A stretch of DNA of 64,000 nt from Omphiscola glabra (Eukaryota > Mollusca > Gastropoda > Lymnaeidae), in NCBI GenBank assembly GCA_964017045.1, contig OZ024795.1:53545350-53609349 (forward strand), in the 5' to 3' direction. Positions 13,601 through 27,000 of the stretch are shown here, one piece after another. Position numbers and translations under genes: made by a program. Below the pieces are notes generated by a model. It was not told where the DNA came from. It worked only from the letters and a program-made list of their open reading frames with translations, and searched no databases. Position 1 is the stretch's first letter, and every line of letters begins with the position of its first letter.

Positions 13601-15020
13601 CGTAGGTTAATGCTGGCTGTCAATGAGTTGGTCCGGTGACGTCATCCTCACAAGTATGCCCTGACGTCACCATCCTCTCCAAGAATGGGGTCAGGGCTGC
13701 TTGACACAGCTGCCTCTAAAACAAGTTCAGTGGTTCTCTTGTCGTGACCGCGAGCTCAGATGTACTGCCGGACGAGATCAGTGGTTCTCTTGTGACCGCG
13801 AGCCCAGATGTATTGCGCGGAGAGAGGTAGCCAGAGACCTTGGACTATCAGGGCGGCAATTTATTTTTAAAGGGAATCAAAAGTACTATTGGAATTCATT
13901 TTTAAAAAGTTGAAATGTTATCCACGGCATTGCTTTGAACAGCTTGTCACAGTGCAGAGCAATAAATGAACAGCTTGTCACAGCGCAAAGCAAGAAATGA
14001 ACAGCTTGTCACAGCGCAAAGCAAGAAATGAACAGCTTGTCACAGTGCAGAGCAAGAAATGAACAGCTTGTCACAGTGCAGAGCAAGAAATGAACAGCTT
14101 GTCACAGTGCAGAGCAAGAAATGAACAGCTTGTCACAGCGCAAAGCAAGAAATGAACAGCTTGTCACAGCGCAAAGCAAGAAATGAACAGCTTGTCACAG
14201 CGCAAAGCAAGAAATGAACAGCTTGTCACAGTGCAAAGCAAGAAATGAACATCTTGTCACAGTGCAGAGCAAGAAATGAACAGCTTGTCACAGTGCAGAG
14301 CAAGAAATGAACAGCTTGTCTCAGTGCAAAGCAAGAAATGAAACATTTGGAACATGCCTGCCTTTATTAAGATAGTGAGCGCTGCAGCACACAGTCCTAT
14401 TGACCTGAGCTGGTGCTGCAGCACACAGTCCTATCCCGGCCCTATAAAAATGTTTCAATGGCCTAAGATTTATCAAGAAACATAAAATTTGACTGCGTCT
14501 ACGGCATGGTTTTTAACCAGGGTGTGCGCCTGGGGTGGGAGAGGCGGTGTCAGGGGTGTGCGAAACCTTGAAAACTAGGTTTATTTGAATTTTTATTACC
14601 TTTATTTATTATAGCGTGGGGGCGGGACTTGAAATGGAGATGGGAGTTTGAAATCATGAGGGGTGCATCGCTACAAAAAGGTTAGGAGCCCCTGATCTAA
14701 TGCAATATGACCCACGCCGCGAAACGCCGCCATAGTGTAGACATAGAGCCGATATGATTATGATCTGAACTTGTATAAATGCGTGTAATGTGTGAGTGTA
14801 ACACGTGATTACACTGCACGAGCACACCACTAAAACATTGCTGCCAGCAGGCCGCCACAGTGGCCGTCATAACAATTGCATTGACAGTTCCTGACAAATA
14901 GATCAGTTTCTGAAAAAGAATGTTTATTTGTGGGATTATTTTACTATTCCGTTTTAATCATTTTATTTCTTTTTTCTTTAAATATGTGTTATTTAATTAC
15001 CTATATATATATATATATTA

Positions 15021-15052
<32 letters not shown>

Positions 15053-18000
15053 GGGGTTGTCGCAATGAACGGGAATCAAAGACCATCATTTTTCTACCAA
15101 AACTTGGCAGCCGCCGCTGGCCATATCTTAAAGCAGAAAACGAACTGATGCAGTGGTTAAAAAATGGGACGAAGTGCTCCGTGATCAAAAGCAAATGATG
15201 ACCACTGCTTAATTTAGCATTGTATCAAGTGCAGTGCAAACGCAGTCAAAAAGTTTCATTCCTAGTGGGGACAATTGGTGCTGTCCCATAACTCGTAAAT
15301 TTGGTTCAATTAAAGTTTATTGTAGGCCTACTTTGTTTATTAAGTCTACTGTGTTTAATGTAGGTCTAGTGTGTTTATTGTAGGTCTAGTGTGTTTATTG
15401 TAGGCCTACTGTGTTTATTGTAGGCCTACTGTGTTTATTGTAGGTCTAGTGTGTTTATTGTAGGCATACTGTGTTTATTGTTGGCCTAGTGTGTTTATTG
15501 TAGGCATACTGTGTTTATTGTTGGCCTAGTGTGTTTATTGTAGGCATACTGTGTTTATTGTAGGCCTACTGTAATAAGTAAAGAACTTGATTCACGGAAG
15601 CCGTTGTTGAGCATGAAAATATTTTCCGCCTCATTTTCACTCTCTGCCTCATTGTCGCGCTCTGCCTCATTGTGACTATCTGCTTCGTTGTCACTCCCTG
15701 TATCATTGTGACTCTCTGCCTCATTGTGACTCTGCCTCGCTGTTACTTTCTGGCTCACTGTAACTCTCTGTCTCATTGTGACTCTCTGCCTCACTGTGAC
15801 TCTCTGTCTCATTGTGACTCTCTGCCTTATTGTGACTCTCTGTCTTATTGTGACTCTCTGTCTCGTTGTGACTCTCTGTCTCATTGTGACTCTCTGTCTC
15901 ATTGTGACTCTCTGTTTCATTGTGACTCTCTTTCTCATTGTGACTCTCTGCCTCACTGTCTCTCTCTGTCTCATTGTGACTCTCTGTCTCATTGTGACTC
16001 TAAGCATCATTGTGACTCTGTCTTATACTTATTGTGACTATCAGCCTCATTGCCACTCTCGGAAAACACATATTTATGAAGCAGCAACAAAAATATTTCT
16101 ATGGGGGGCAATTTGATTGTTTAAGAAAAAAAAAAGGGGGGGGGGGCCAATTCGAAAATGAGCTGTCTAGAATTTGAAAACCAAAGGTCTACTATTTTTT
16201 AATTTGTATTTTAAAGGAGAATAGTTAAAGTCTCAATATATATAATAGGCTAAAAAATTACTTAGATTTCAATATGTGCTGCTAAAGTAAGGCTAATATG
16301 TTGGGCAAAAAATGGCTGCTTAAAATTGATGATTGATGAAAGATGAGAATCCAGAAATGCTACTTGTGCATTGCGTTATTCATGGGAAAACTTGGTAGCT
16401 AAAGATATTTCACCTGTTCTAAACGAAGTCATCAATTCAGTTCTAAAGTGTATCAATGATATTAAAGCTAATGCCAAAGCCAAATGTGAACGTCTCTTGA
16501 AACTATTTTGTGAAGAAGAAAATGCAGACTTTATTGAGACTTTTACTTCACGCTGAAGTAAGATAGCTTTCGAAAGGGAATTCCTTGTAAATATTTATGG
16601 ACTTTTAAAAATTAAGTATATGATGCATGGGGGGCATAAGAATTTTAGAAAGGTTTATGTGGGGCATGGCACAAAAAAGGTTGGGAAACACTGCTCTAAG
16701 CCGTATGTGTAATGACCCAATTATTCACCAATCGTACTGGCCAACCTTACGGCGCACAGGCACAACTGCCCCGCCCCATTAACCCAACAAGCTTGTCGAT
16801 AGGCTGTGTTCTGGCGTTGATGAGACTGGGTAGGCGGATCTTGTCCTTGTGTCAACAGCGGATGACCCAATTTTACACCACAAACTTCACAACTTGGCAT
16901 GTACCCAACACTTGCTGTGTATACAAGCTGTAGTATTATTCAATAGGAAAGCAAAATACTAGTTGGGTACGCAAAGTTTTAAAATCTAGTTTAAGCTCTA
17001 GTGTCTTTATGTGGATAGGGTCAAGAATAAACGTCGTTATCTCATTTGGCATTCCTAGAAATTAAGAAATGTTAGATCTTGGGATGTCTGCGACCTTAAA
17101 TTAGCCATCCTCACCACACCCACCCATTCATCATGACCCGGTAATTACTAATTATTTAAGGCTGTACAACTATTTTCGCTATAGGGTATGTCGATTACTA
17201 TTAATAGAACATTCGGGCATTCAGTTTGGCCAATCTCATTAAATAACGGAAAGATAATAAAACATCCGGATATTCTGTGTGGCCAACTCTAAACAGTATT
17301 GTTAGTCAGTGTATTGGTTCTAAGACAAAACTTTTTAACAACTTTATTTTACAAAAGATTTTTCTAACAAAATGCTGAAATACATTGTTATCAGCTATGT
17401 TTTACGAATACCTTGTCTAAAAATAGTCAATGCAATGTGATTTTATCGGTCTTAGAAAAGACAAACCCCAAAATTAAGATGGCAGTCTTCTCTGACCTGT
17501 ACTATCGTCCCTACCAGATTGTACGCCACTGCCTTTTTGCGGGGTATCGGTATACAAAATATAGATTACAATAGAATACAAATCATTCAAATAAAAGGAT
17601 AAAGGCCCTTTTAAAAAATATCGATACGTTCGGGTGCAGAATGTGTAGGCCTATATACTCAATACCTTGGGTCCAGAATGTGAAGCCTATATATAGACTC
17701 AATACCTTGGTACAGAATGTGTAGGCCTATATATACTCAATACCTTGGTACAGAATGTGTAGGCCTATATACTCAATACCTTGGTACAGAATGTGTAGGC
17801 CTATATAGTCTACACCTTGGGTACAGAATGTGTAGGCCTATATAGTCTACACCTTGGTACAGAATGTGTAGGCCTATATAGTCTACACCTTGGTACAGAA
17901 TGTGTTGGCCTATATACTCAATACCTTGGGTACAGAATGTGTAGGCCTATATAGTCTATACCTTGGGTGCAGAATGTGTAGGCCTATATACTCAATACCT

Positions 18001-21000
18001 TGGTACAGAATGTGTAGGCCTATATACTCAATACCTTGGGTACAGAATGTGTAGGCCTATATAGTCTATACCTTGGGTGCAGAATGTGTAGGCCTATATA
18101 CTCAATACCTTGGTACAGAATGTGTAGGTCTATATAGTCTATACCTTGGGTGCAGAATGTGTAGGCCTATATACTCAATACCTTGATACAGAATGTGTAG
18201 GCCTATATAGTCTACACCTTGGTACAGAATGTGTAGGCCTATATACTCAATACCTTGGGTACAGAATGTGTAGGCCTATATACTCAATACCTTGGGTGCA
18301 GAATGTGTAGGCCTATATAGTCTATACCTTGGGTGCAGAATGTGTAGGCCTATATACTCAATACCTTGGTACAGAATGTGTAGGTCTATATACCGGTACT
18401 CTATACCTTGTCATCACAATGCAATATTTCAAATAAATAAACAGTAATGTGTTACATTGTTCATACGGTGCCGGTCTTGTAAAGAGAAGACAACTCCACG
18501 CACTGCTAAGTTTTCTTTTTCTTTTGGGTTTTGCATTAATTATGAAAATGAAGTGAAGAATGACGTCAACTTTTTTTAAAACCATCGCAAAAAATACAAC
18601 TGAGTACTGTGACGAGAGAGAAGAGAGGGGGGGGGGGGGAGAGGGACGTGGCGAGAGAGAGAGAAGGAATGAGGGGGTGTGGCGAGAGAGAGTGATCGAC
18701 TGAATGAAGCTTTCACCATGGTATATTTAACTATAATTAGGGATTATAGAGTTAAATGGTGCCATTTTGTTTTGAGTTACAATAATCGGACTTTTGACAT
18801 AACGCCCCCCCCCCCCCCCCAAAAAAATTATTAAAAAAAAAAAAAAAAAAATCCCAACTGTCTATTAATTATGACTCCTTACAAATAGGAACGAATTCCT
18901 ATTTAATGGAACCTATAATTTTTTTAACCCTCTAATTCTAATTTCTTCTAACTCAACATACAATGGCGGCCTGCCGACCCTTTTCAAAACAAGCCTGCTC
19001 TAGTCTACAGACAGCATTTTTTGAAATACCAGCGCGCGATAAAGTAACCTACATTCTTAGGGGAATGCCAAGTTTAACCCAAAGAAATAATGCCACAACA
19101 TAAAAATACGCCCAGCACCGCAAGGCAAGCTTAGTCCCTTGTAGCTGTTAAAACTAGGTCAGACAAAAGGGGGAGGTCACCGCTATGTGCCGTTTTGCCG
19201 TCAAGTTTACGGCCCGCTATGACTATGACTTCACCTCGTTTCTGAGACTCGGGATGTAGGTTGTGTCTCCGTGCGCCCTGCTACAGGACAACACAGATTG
19301 GAAATAAGCGATCGTGGGGTAAACGATAAACACAACACGCAGCGGGCGCGTACACACTGATTTCAAGTTAAGCACCGACAAAGTGGGTCAGCGAAATACC
19401 CCCCCCCCCCGGTAGTTTTTAAAAATTGTGTTTTAATTTCGAATTATTACGCAATGCGACTTGATAGCATATTCCCTTCCTAAAAGACTAAAGTTAAAGA
19501 GAGATATTGACTAACACTAACGTACCTAAAGTATTCATAGACTTCTCCGAGAAATATTTCATGCAACATTTCACTAAACAATATTGACCACAACATTTCA
19601 TTATTTTTAAAAAACAACAGATCTTTAAGAAAGAAAGAAAAAAGCATCAACGAGATTATATTCTTTTAATACTAACATCTTTGTTTTCCCAGGACAAAGA
19701 AGCGGCCCCACACCCCTCCCATCCCCCAGGGTCTGGTTGGCTTCTTATGTCTAGCTTTTAGCGCTGGAACTTTAAAAATTCAAACATAAATCTTAAACTT
19801 TAAACAAACAAGGGATTGAATTTTTTTAAAGACGTTTTCCCAAATGGTTTCTTTTTGGCAATAAATGTATTAATTGTTTTAATGCCTCCCCACCTTGTCT
19901 CGTATATTATTTAATGGCGCGTTGGCCGTGGCCAAATACATTACAGTGTTGGGACACAAAACAAGTTCCAAAAAAAAATCCTGGCTAAAGAAAGCAGGAA
20001 AGAGACAAGAAAATCTTCCACAAAATAGAAACCACTCCTCGGCCAGGACTGATCCAACCTGACTTATTTCCAACAACTTGGAATTGGGTTACCGGGTCAC
20101 GCCAGACAATATTGCACAACTACTGTAAAACTCAGACTACTTGGGGGCTCGAAGGTATTTTAAAAAATAATTCAGCATTGCACTTATTGGGGGAAGAAAA
20201 AAAAAAGGAGGGGGGGGGTCTTTTTTTAAAAACTTGGATTAGTCTCATCCATATTTCAGTTGTCATGAGCTGTGCGTCCAGAGCGTGTCTTATTCTGTCA
20301 TAAGTTGGTCATATTTACTATGAAAAGAAATCCTCATTTTTAGAACTTTACACAGAAATTTTTTTTTAAAATCTCAATAAAGGATAATAATACTGATAAT
20401 AAGCCAACCCGAGAAACTGAAAGATGCTCCACTAACTTCACTAAGCAGATATTTTGAATGGTGTTCAAATGATAAGAGATAAATGGAAACATACGCTCTG
20501 TACCATGGCCCCATACAAATCACCATACAATTATGAATGTCGTATCTGAACTAGCACAAGAGTCCATTCATTCCTAATTTGTTTTTGTATTCAGTCAGAG
20601 GTTACTGACTGCCAACTGGAGTTTATGACAAAATTAACTCTTGGGGCGTGCTATTTACATTGTGTCATTAAATGGTTTACAGAGTTCAGCCCACAGCAGC
20701 ACACAGGAGCACACAATTTATTTATATTTTCAAGAAAATTCGTCTATTTAGGCTGGCTTGGGGAACTGGGACAACCGTTCGGGGAACTGGGACAAATGTG
20801 AGGGGGAACAGTGACAAATGTTTGGGGAACACTATAATTTCCCCCAGGGAACAGTGACAACTGTGACGGTCAAATTAATGATCACGTTTTCATTTCAATG
20901 TTTAGAAGTCCTTGATTCTTGACTTCTGAGTTATTGTATTAGCCATTGTCAACAATTCTATCAAATCTCAGACATGTGGGCCATCACACCGAATTCTATC

Positions 21001-24000
21001 AATTCTCTGCTATTGGAGCCATGGTCACCAATCTTGTCAAGTCTCTGCTGTTGGAGCCAGGATCGCCTACACTCGTCTAATGGAGCCATGGCCCCCAATT
21101 CTGTCCACAGTTCTGCAAAATTGCCTTGTCCCCGGGTCAGATCGATCCAGCCCTGACTAAACCCGTAGCCAGAAGCCGGTGACCCACTTTGTGCCCACTA
21201 TTTATAGTTCGACCCAGGGAATGGCGGTTCATAGCTTTCAAATATCCTTTTAAGTTACGAGATACATTTCAAGGAAAATCCAAAAGTCCAGATCATGTAA
21301 AGTCCCCTATGGCTATAATCAATTATTTATAATTTATAATGGTCTAAATGGTAGCTACTCTTCCTTTAGTAGGGGAAAAGGGGGAGAAAAAAAGGGGGGG
21401 GGGTGGGATTTTGTCACTTTGGGAAATTATTTTTAAAAAAAAAAACCGACTCACAAATATTCCAACTTCTGGTGAGCTGAATGAAATATGGTGAATCGCA
21501 AAACGGCTGACAATATTTAAATCTTTAGTTAAAATTTAGTTGTTTTTGTATACACCCTCATAAAGATAACTACCATTTACCAACGGAGCCTAAATTATGG
21601 TATGGGTCCCATTCCCATAGATATCACTAGAGATGCGAGTTTTTTTGTGTTTTTGTGGGTTTTTTTGGGGGGGAGGGGTATAAATTTAAAAAAAAAATAA
21701 ATAAGTTGTTTGTTGTCCATTGTGTAGTAATGAAGGATTTTTTGTCTTCTTTCAGTGTACTTTTCATCAAATACAAAAAGTCGTTCCAGTTTCCTCCCAC
21801 CTTTGACATTTAAAGTAATTTAAAAGCTGTTGATCTAAAAGTACTGATATTCTAAACAATACATACATACTTATGTTGTACATATATTTAAATATCAACG
21901 TGTATATCAATAATCTCGACGTAATTTATAACAAGTAGCCACTACGAGAGATTATGGTACGTCTAAAGGGTGGACTTACAGTTAAAAGGTTAATAATTAA
22001 AGAATTGTACGACACAAATAGCAACACAAACAACGACACATTACGAGATTACGTGTGACCCCTATAAACGAGATTACAACGTGTGACCCCAATAAACGAG
22101 ATTACAACGCGTGACCCCTATAAACGAGATTACAACGTGTGACCCCTATAAACGAGATTACAACGTGTGACCCCTATAAACGAGATTACAACGTGTGACC
22201 CCCATGAACAAGATTACAACGTGTGACCCCTATAAACGAGATTACAACGTGTGACCCCCATGAACAAGATTACAACGAGTGACCCCCATGAACGAGATTA
22301 CAACGAGTGACCCCTATGAACGAGATTACAACGAGTGACCACCATAAACGAGATTACGAGTGACCCCCATGAACGAGATTACAACGAGTGACATTTATGA
22401 ACGAGATTACAACGAGTGACCTTTATGAACGAGATTACAACGAGTGACCCCTATGAACGAGATTACAACGAGTGACCCCCATGAACGAGATTACGAGTGA
22501 CCCCCCATGAACGAGATTACAACGAGTGACCCACGTGAACGAGATTGCCACGAGAACAAATATTGTAAGGGAGGGCAATGGAACAATGTATCAATGGCCA
22601 CTTGGTTAGTGTTGTAGGGGAGGGCAATGGAACAATGTATCAATGGCCACTTGGTTAGTGTTGTAGGGGAGGGCAATGGAACAATGTATCAATGGCCACT
22701 TGGTTAGTGTTGTAGGGGAGGGCAATGGAACAATGTATCAATGGCCACTTGGTTAGTGTTGTAGGGGAGGGCAATGGAACAATGTATCAATGGCCACTTG
22801 GTTAGTGCAGATAAGGTCACGTGAACCGTTCAGGGTACAACCTCGCTCGATGACATTCAGCCGATATGGCATCTGCACCAATCTACTACATGACATGACT
22901 TGCGATCTCCCGGTGTTGTGACAGATATTGGTATTTGTACATTGTCGAGTCAAATACCAGCTAGTTATCCTTTTGTCAAGTGTGCAGTAGTTTGATTCCA
23001 TGTTATGGTCATAGACAGATTTGCCTGTGTCTGCAGATGTATTTGTGTTGATAAGGTCATGTCATAAACAGACAGATTTGCCTGTGTCTGCAGATGTCTT
23101 TGTGTTGATAAGGTCATGTCATAAACAGACAGATTTGCCTGTGTCTGCAGATGTCTTTGTGTTGATAAGGTCATGTCAAAGACATATTTGCCTTTGTCTG
23201 CAGATGTTTTTGTGTTGATAAGGTCGTCATAAACAGATTTGCCTGTGTCTGCAGATGTCTTTGTGTTGATAAGGTAATGTCATAAACAGATTTGCCTGTG
23301 TCTGCAGATGTCTTTGTGTTGATAAGGTCATATCATAGACAGATTTGCGTGTGTCTACAGATGTGTCTTTATGTAGATAAACCATGACAGATCAAACAGT
23401 TTCAAAATTTAAAAACTATTATTGGTGTACAGACTCCACTCCCACACCCACCTATTATTGGTGTACAGAATCCATTCCTCACCCCCACCTATTATTGGTG
23501 TACAGACTCCACCCCCACCTATTATTGGTGTACAGACTCCGCCCCCACCTATTATTGGTGTACAGACTCCACCCCCAGCCCCACCTATTATTGGTGTACA
23601 GACTCCGCCCCCACCTATTATTGGTGTACGGACTCCATTCCCCACCCCCACCTATTATTGGTGTACAGACTCCGCCCCCACCTATTATTGGTGTACAGAC
23701 TCCGCCCCCACCTATTATTGGTGTACGGACTCCACCCCCACCCCCACCTATTATTGGTGTACGGACTCCATTCCCCACCCCCACCTATTATTGGTGTACA
23801 GACTCCATTCCCCACCCCCACCTATTATTGGTGTACAGACTCCGCCCCCACCTATTATTGGTGTACAGACTCCGCCCCCACCTATTATTGGTGTACAGAC
23901 TCCACCCCCACCCCCACCTATTATTGGTGTACGGACTCCATTCCCACCCCCACCTATTATTGGTGTACAGACTCCGCCCCCACCTATTATTGGTGTACAG

Positions 24001-27000
24001 ACTCCGCCCCCACCTATTATTGGTGTACGGACTCCACCCCCACCTATTATTGGTGTACGGACTCCATTCCCCACCCCCACCTATTATTGGTGTACAGACT
24101 CCGCCCCCACCTATTATTGGTGTACAGACTCCATTCCCCACCTATTCCATAGAGCTATTGAATGCGCAAAAGTCCGGGTGGGGGGCACTGCCACTTTCAC
24201 CCCCCTAACGTTACTCGGAGCACACAGACATGGACCTGCATTAAAACCAAGTGTGAACTTGCATGGGGGGGGGGGGGAGGGGAGGGGTGGCGCACTACCA
24301 CTCCCCCCCCTAACGTTACTCGGGGCACAGAGACATGCACCTGCATTAAAACCAAGAGTGTACCCGCATGGGGGGGAGAGGGGGTGCGTTCAGGCTAAAC
24401 AACCAGAAACCAACAAAAGGTCATAAGAGGACATGGTTACAGCTACTTTATTACTATGACTATGACTAAGCAGCCGTTTCGTCCACGCTGCCAGCACATT
24501 AGTGCTAGGTGCCACTACTTATTAAAGGACGGCTAGGACTCATGGCACGAAGTTAATCAGATTACGGCCGTCAACGTATCCACCCCCGACTCCCTTAGTA
24601 GTTCAGGCGGTATACGTGCCTAGCAAAGTGCGATGCACATCAAGGGCAGGACATGAACATTGGAACCCACGTATAGTGGATGGAGGCAAGGCTACCACAC
24701 CTTGGAAAATTTCCCAAGGTCTTGGGAATTCGCGACCACCATTGGGATCTGGGGAATAATTTTGAAAATTGGGCAAAACCTTGGGAAATCTTAACAGGGG
24801 TAAGATATTTTTTTTTTTTACATATTTCGAAAAAGGCAAATATGTGATAAAAATTAAATTGACAATAAAGCAAGATAATTTTAGAAATAAACAATCGAAA
24901 AAATTAATTTCTTTGATTCTTTTCTGCATAACAAATGGTTTTCCGTTTTAAAACCAATAAGAAATCTTCTGAAATTTAAGTTAATATTGACAATTATTGT
25001 AAAGTATTAAAAGGTTAAAAGGTTAATAATTAAAGAATTTTTTTTTAAAACTTATGTTGAAAATTTACAAGATTACATTCACGTGTTGAGTGCTGATTGA
25101 ATTGACAGTGTACACCTTAGCATAGGACAGTCTCAACAATAAATTAACTGAACATAAATCTTAAAGTCTCAAAGGAAGTCAATATAGCTTATAATTAATA
25201 TTGAATTTGTGGGGGATGGTAGGCTCTGAAACTTTACTTTATCATTAGACATCAATTAGCAACCATACGAAGAACAGGACAAGCCAAAGAGTAAAAGAGC
25301 AGGTATGATTCAATAAAACTGGAAAAGTCAAAGAAATAAGTTAAATGGTATAATCACTTGTACCAGAATATCAACTGAATGTACCAGAATATCAACTGAA
25401 TGTACCAGAATATCAACGGAATGTACCAGAATATCAACTGAATGTACCAGAATATCAATTGAATGAGCTGGATGATCAGCGGAGGAGCTTCTGAATTTCT
25501 GCTGAAAATTTAACTACATCTTATAAAGAATATTCCCCAATATTGGCACTTATTAAGTGATCTTAAAGACAAATTTTCTCTATTATGTTATTTCATAAAG
25601 CACTTGACAGTTTTACCACATTCCTCCGCATGTGTAGTAAGAATCTTCTCACAGATTAATTGCATTCAAACAAAAATTACTAATTCTTTAAAAATGACTC
25701 AGTTAGAGATAGAATCCTTGCAAGAAAGCATATAAATAGATGTACTAACTGGATCCCAACTGAAACTTTAATAAACAGAGATGGCTCTGTTCACAAAAAA
25801 TATAAGAAAAGGCTTTGTATTCAAGAAGAAATAAATGAAACTCTCCACCTGTCTGTTTAGTTCATAGTAAATCTTTATAAGCTCAAAAAAAATCATTATT
25901 GAAATGCATTAATAAAGAGTTGAGATTGTTTCAAATTTATTACATAGGACAAATACTGTATTGTTTATATTGTATTAAATATATTTCTTGAACATTGGTG
26001 AGACAAAATTAATGAAACTCCAAATGTAAGCCAAGATTGCCATACAAAAAATGTTATGTTTTCAATCAAGAATCCCATAGTAAAATTGGATGAATTTCAA
26101 TTACTTCTACTATGTGTGTTTGATTAGATTTATAAAAAATTCTTTGTTGACTAACTATGATGCAATTGTAAAAAATCCACCCTAATTTTCACCAATTGGG
26201 AAAAATATTTGTGGATTGACATACAGGTAATTAAAATATCCATTGTTGGATTATAACTGAAAAGTTCATTTAAACAGTATTTTTTTTTTTAAAGTATAAT
26301 TATAATGTAAATTGACAAAAATTTTTTTTTAAACTTATTGTTTTCATAATAAAATCAATCCATTTTAACTACAATTATTATTATTAAATTCTGCTTGATA
26401 GCTTTCCAAACCCCATTACTATTCAACAGACTTACAATGAGATTAGCCTTGTGAGCTTTGTTTCAAAGTGAATTCTTTTACCAATGTATTGTAGATGATA
26501 TTTTTACCAGAGAATTTGGAGGTCATATTTAGTAGCCCATCTCCAGTGTGTTTTGATATTTTACATTATAAATTAATATAAATTATATATTATTTGCAAA
26601 AAACAAATTGTTTATTTCTTTTATGTGATAAACATTTTTTTTAAAATGTCTTATTACATAAATTTCATTCAGTTACTGTAACATCTGTTTCAGAGGCATT
26701 AATTCAAGCTATTATTGCGTTACTTACATAGAAAATCCCTTTTAAAAAAACCTCTATATTTTGATGATCTTGGGAATTCTTGGGATTTTTTTTATCAAAT
26801 GTGGGGAATTTTAAAAGAAGTGAGTGGCAGCCCTGGATGGGGGCAAAGGCACAGGGCTAAACTTTCAATACGACATAGATGTGGAAGTTAGCATCAATAA
26901 GATGAGGTAGTAAAATCAATAAGATATGGGGAAGTTAACATCAATAAGATATGGGGAAGTTAACATCAATAAAATTTGGGGAAATTAACATCAATAAGTT

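Larger units (their letters stand above)
24687..26835 (+). mobile_element. Degenerate full-length hAT transposon with target duplication
   Basis: The left terminus is CAAGGCTACCAC and the inverted right terminus is CAGGGCTGCCAC (10 of 12 match). The flanks are GATGGAGG at 24679-24686 and GATGGGGG at 26836-26843, an 8-bp duplication with one mismatch. The 2,149-bp body is AT-rich and contains transposase remains at 25.4-25.9 kb. It sits in the 17.4-kb intron before the DNA-binding domain. Confidence 0.82.

Noticed and set aside
23384..24426. Proline-rich frame of 334 codons
   Set aside because: Open in several frames and both strands because of the 30-44-bp repeat composition.
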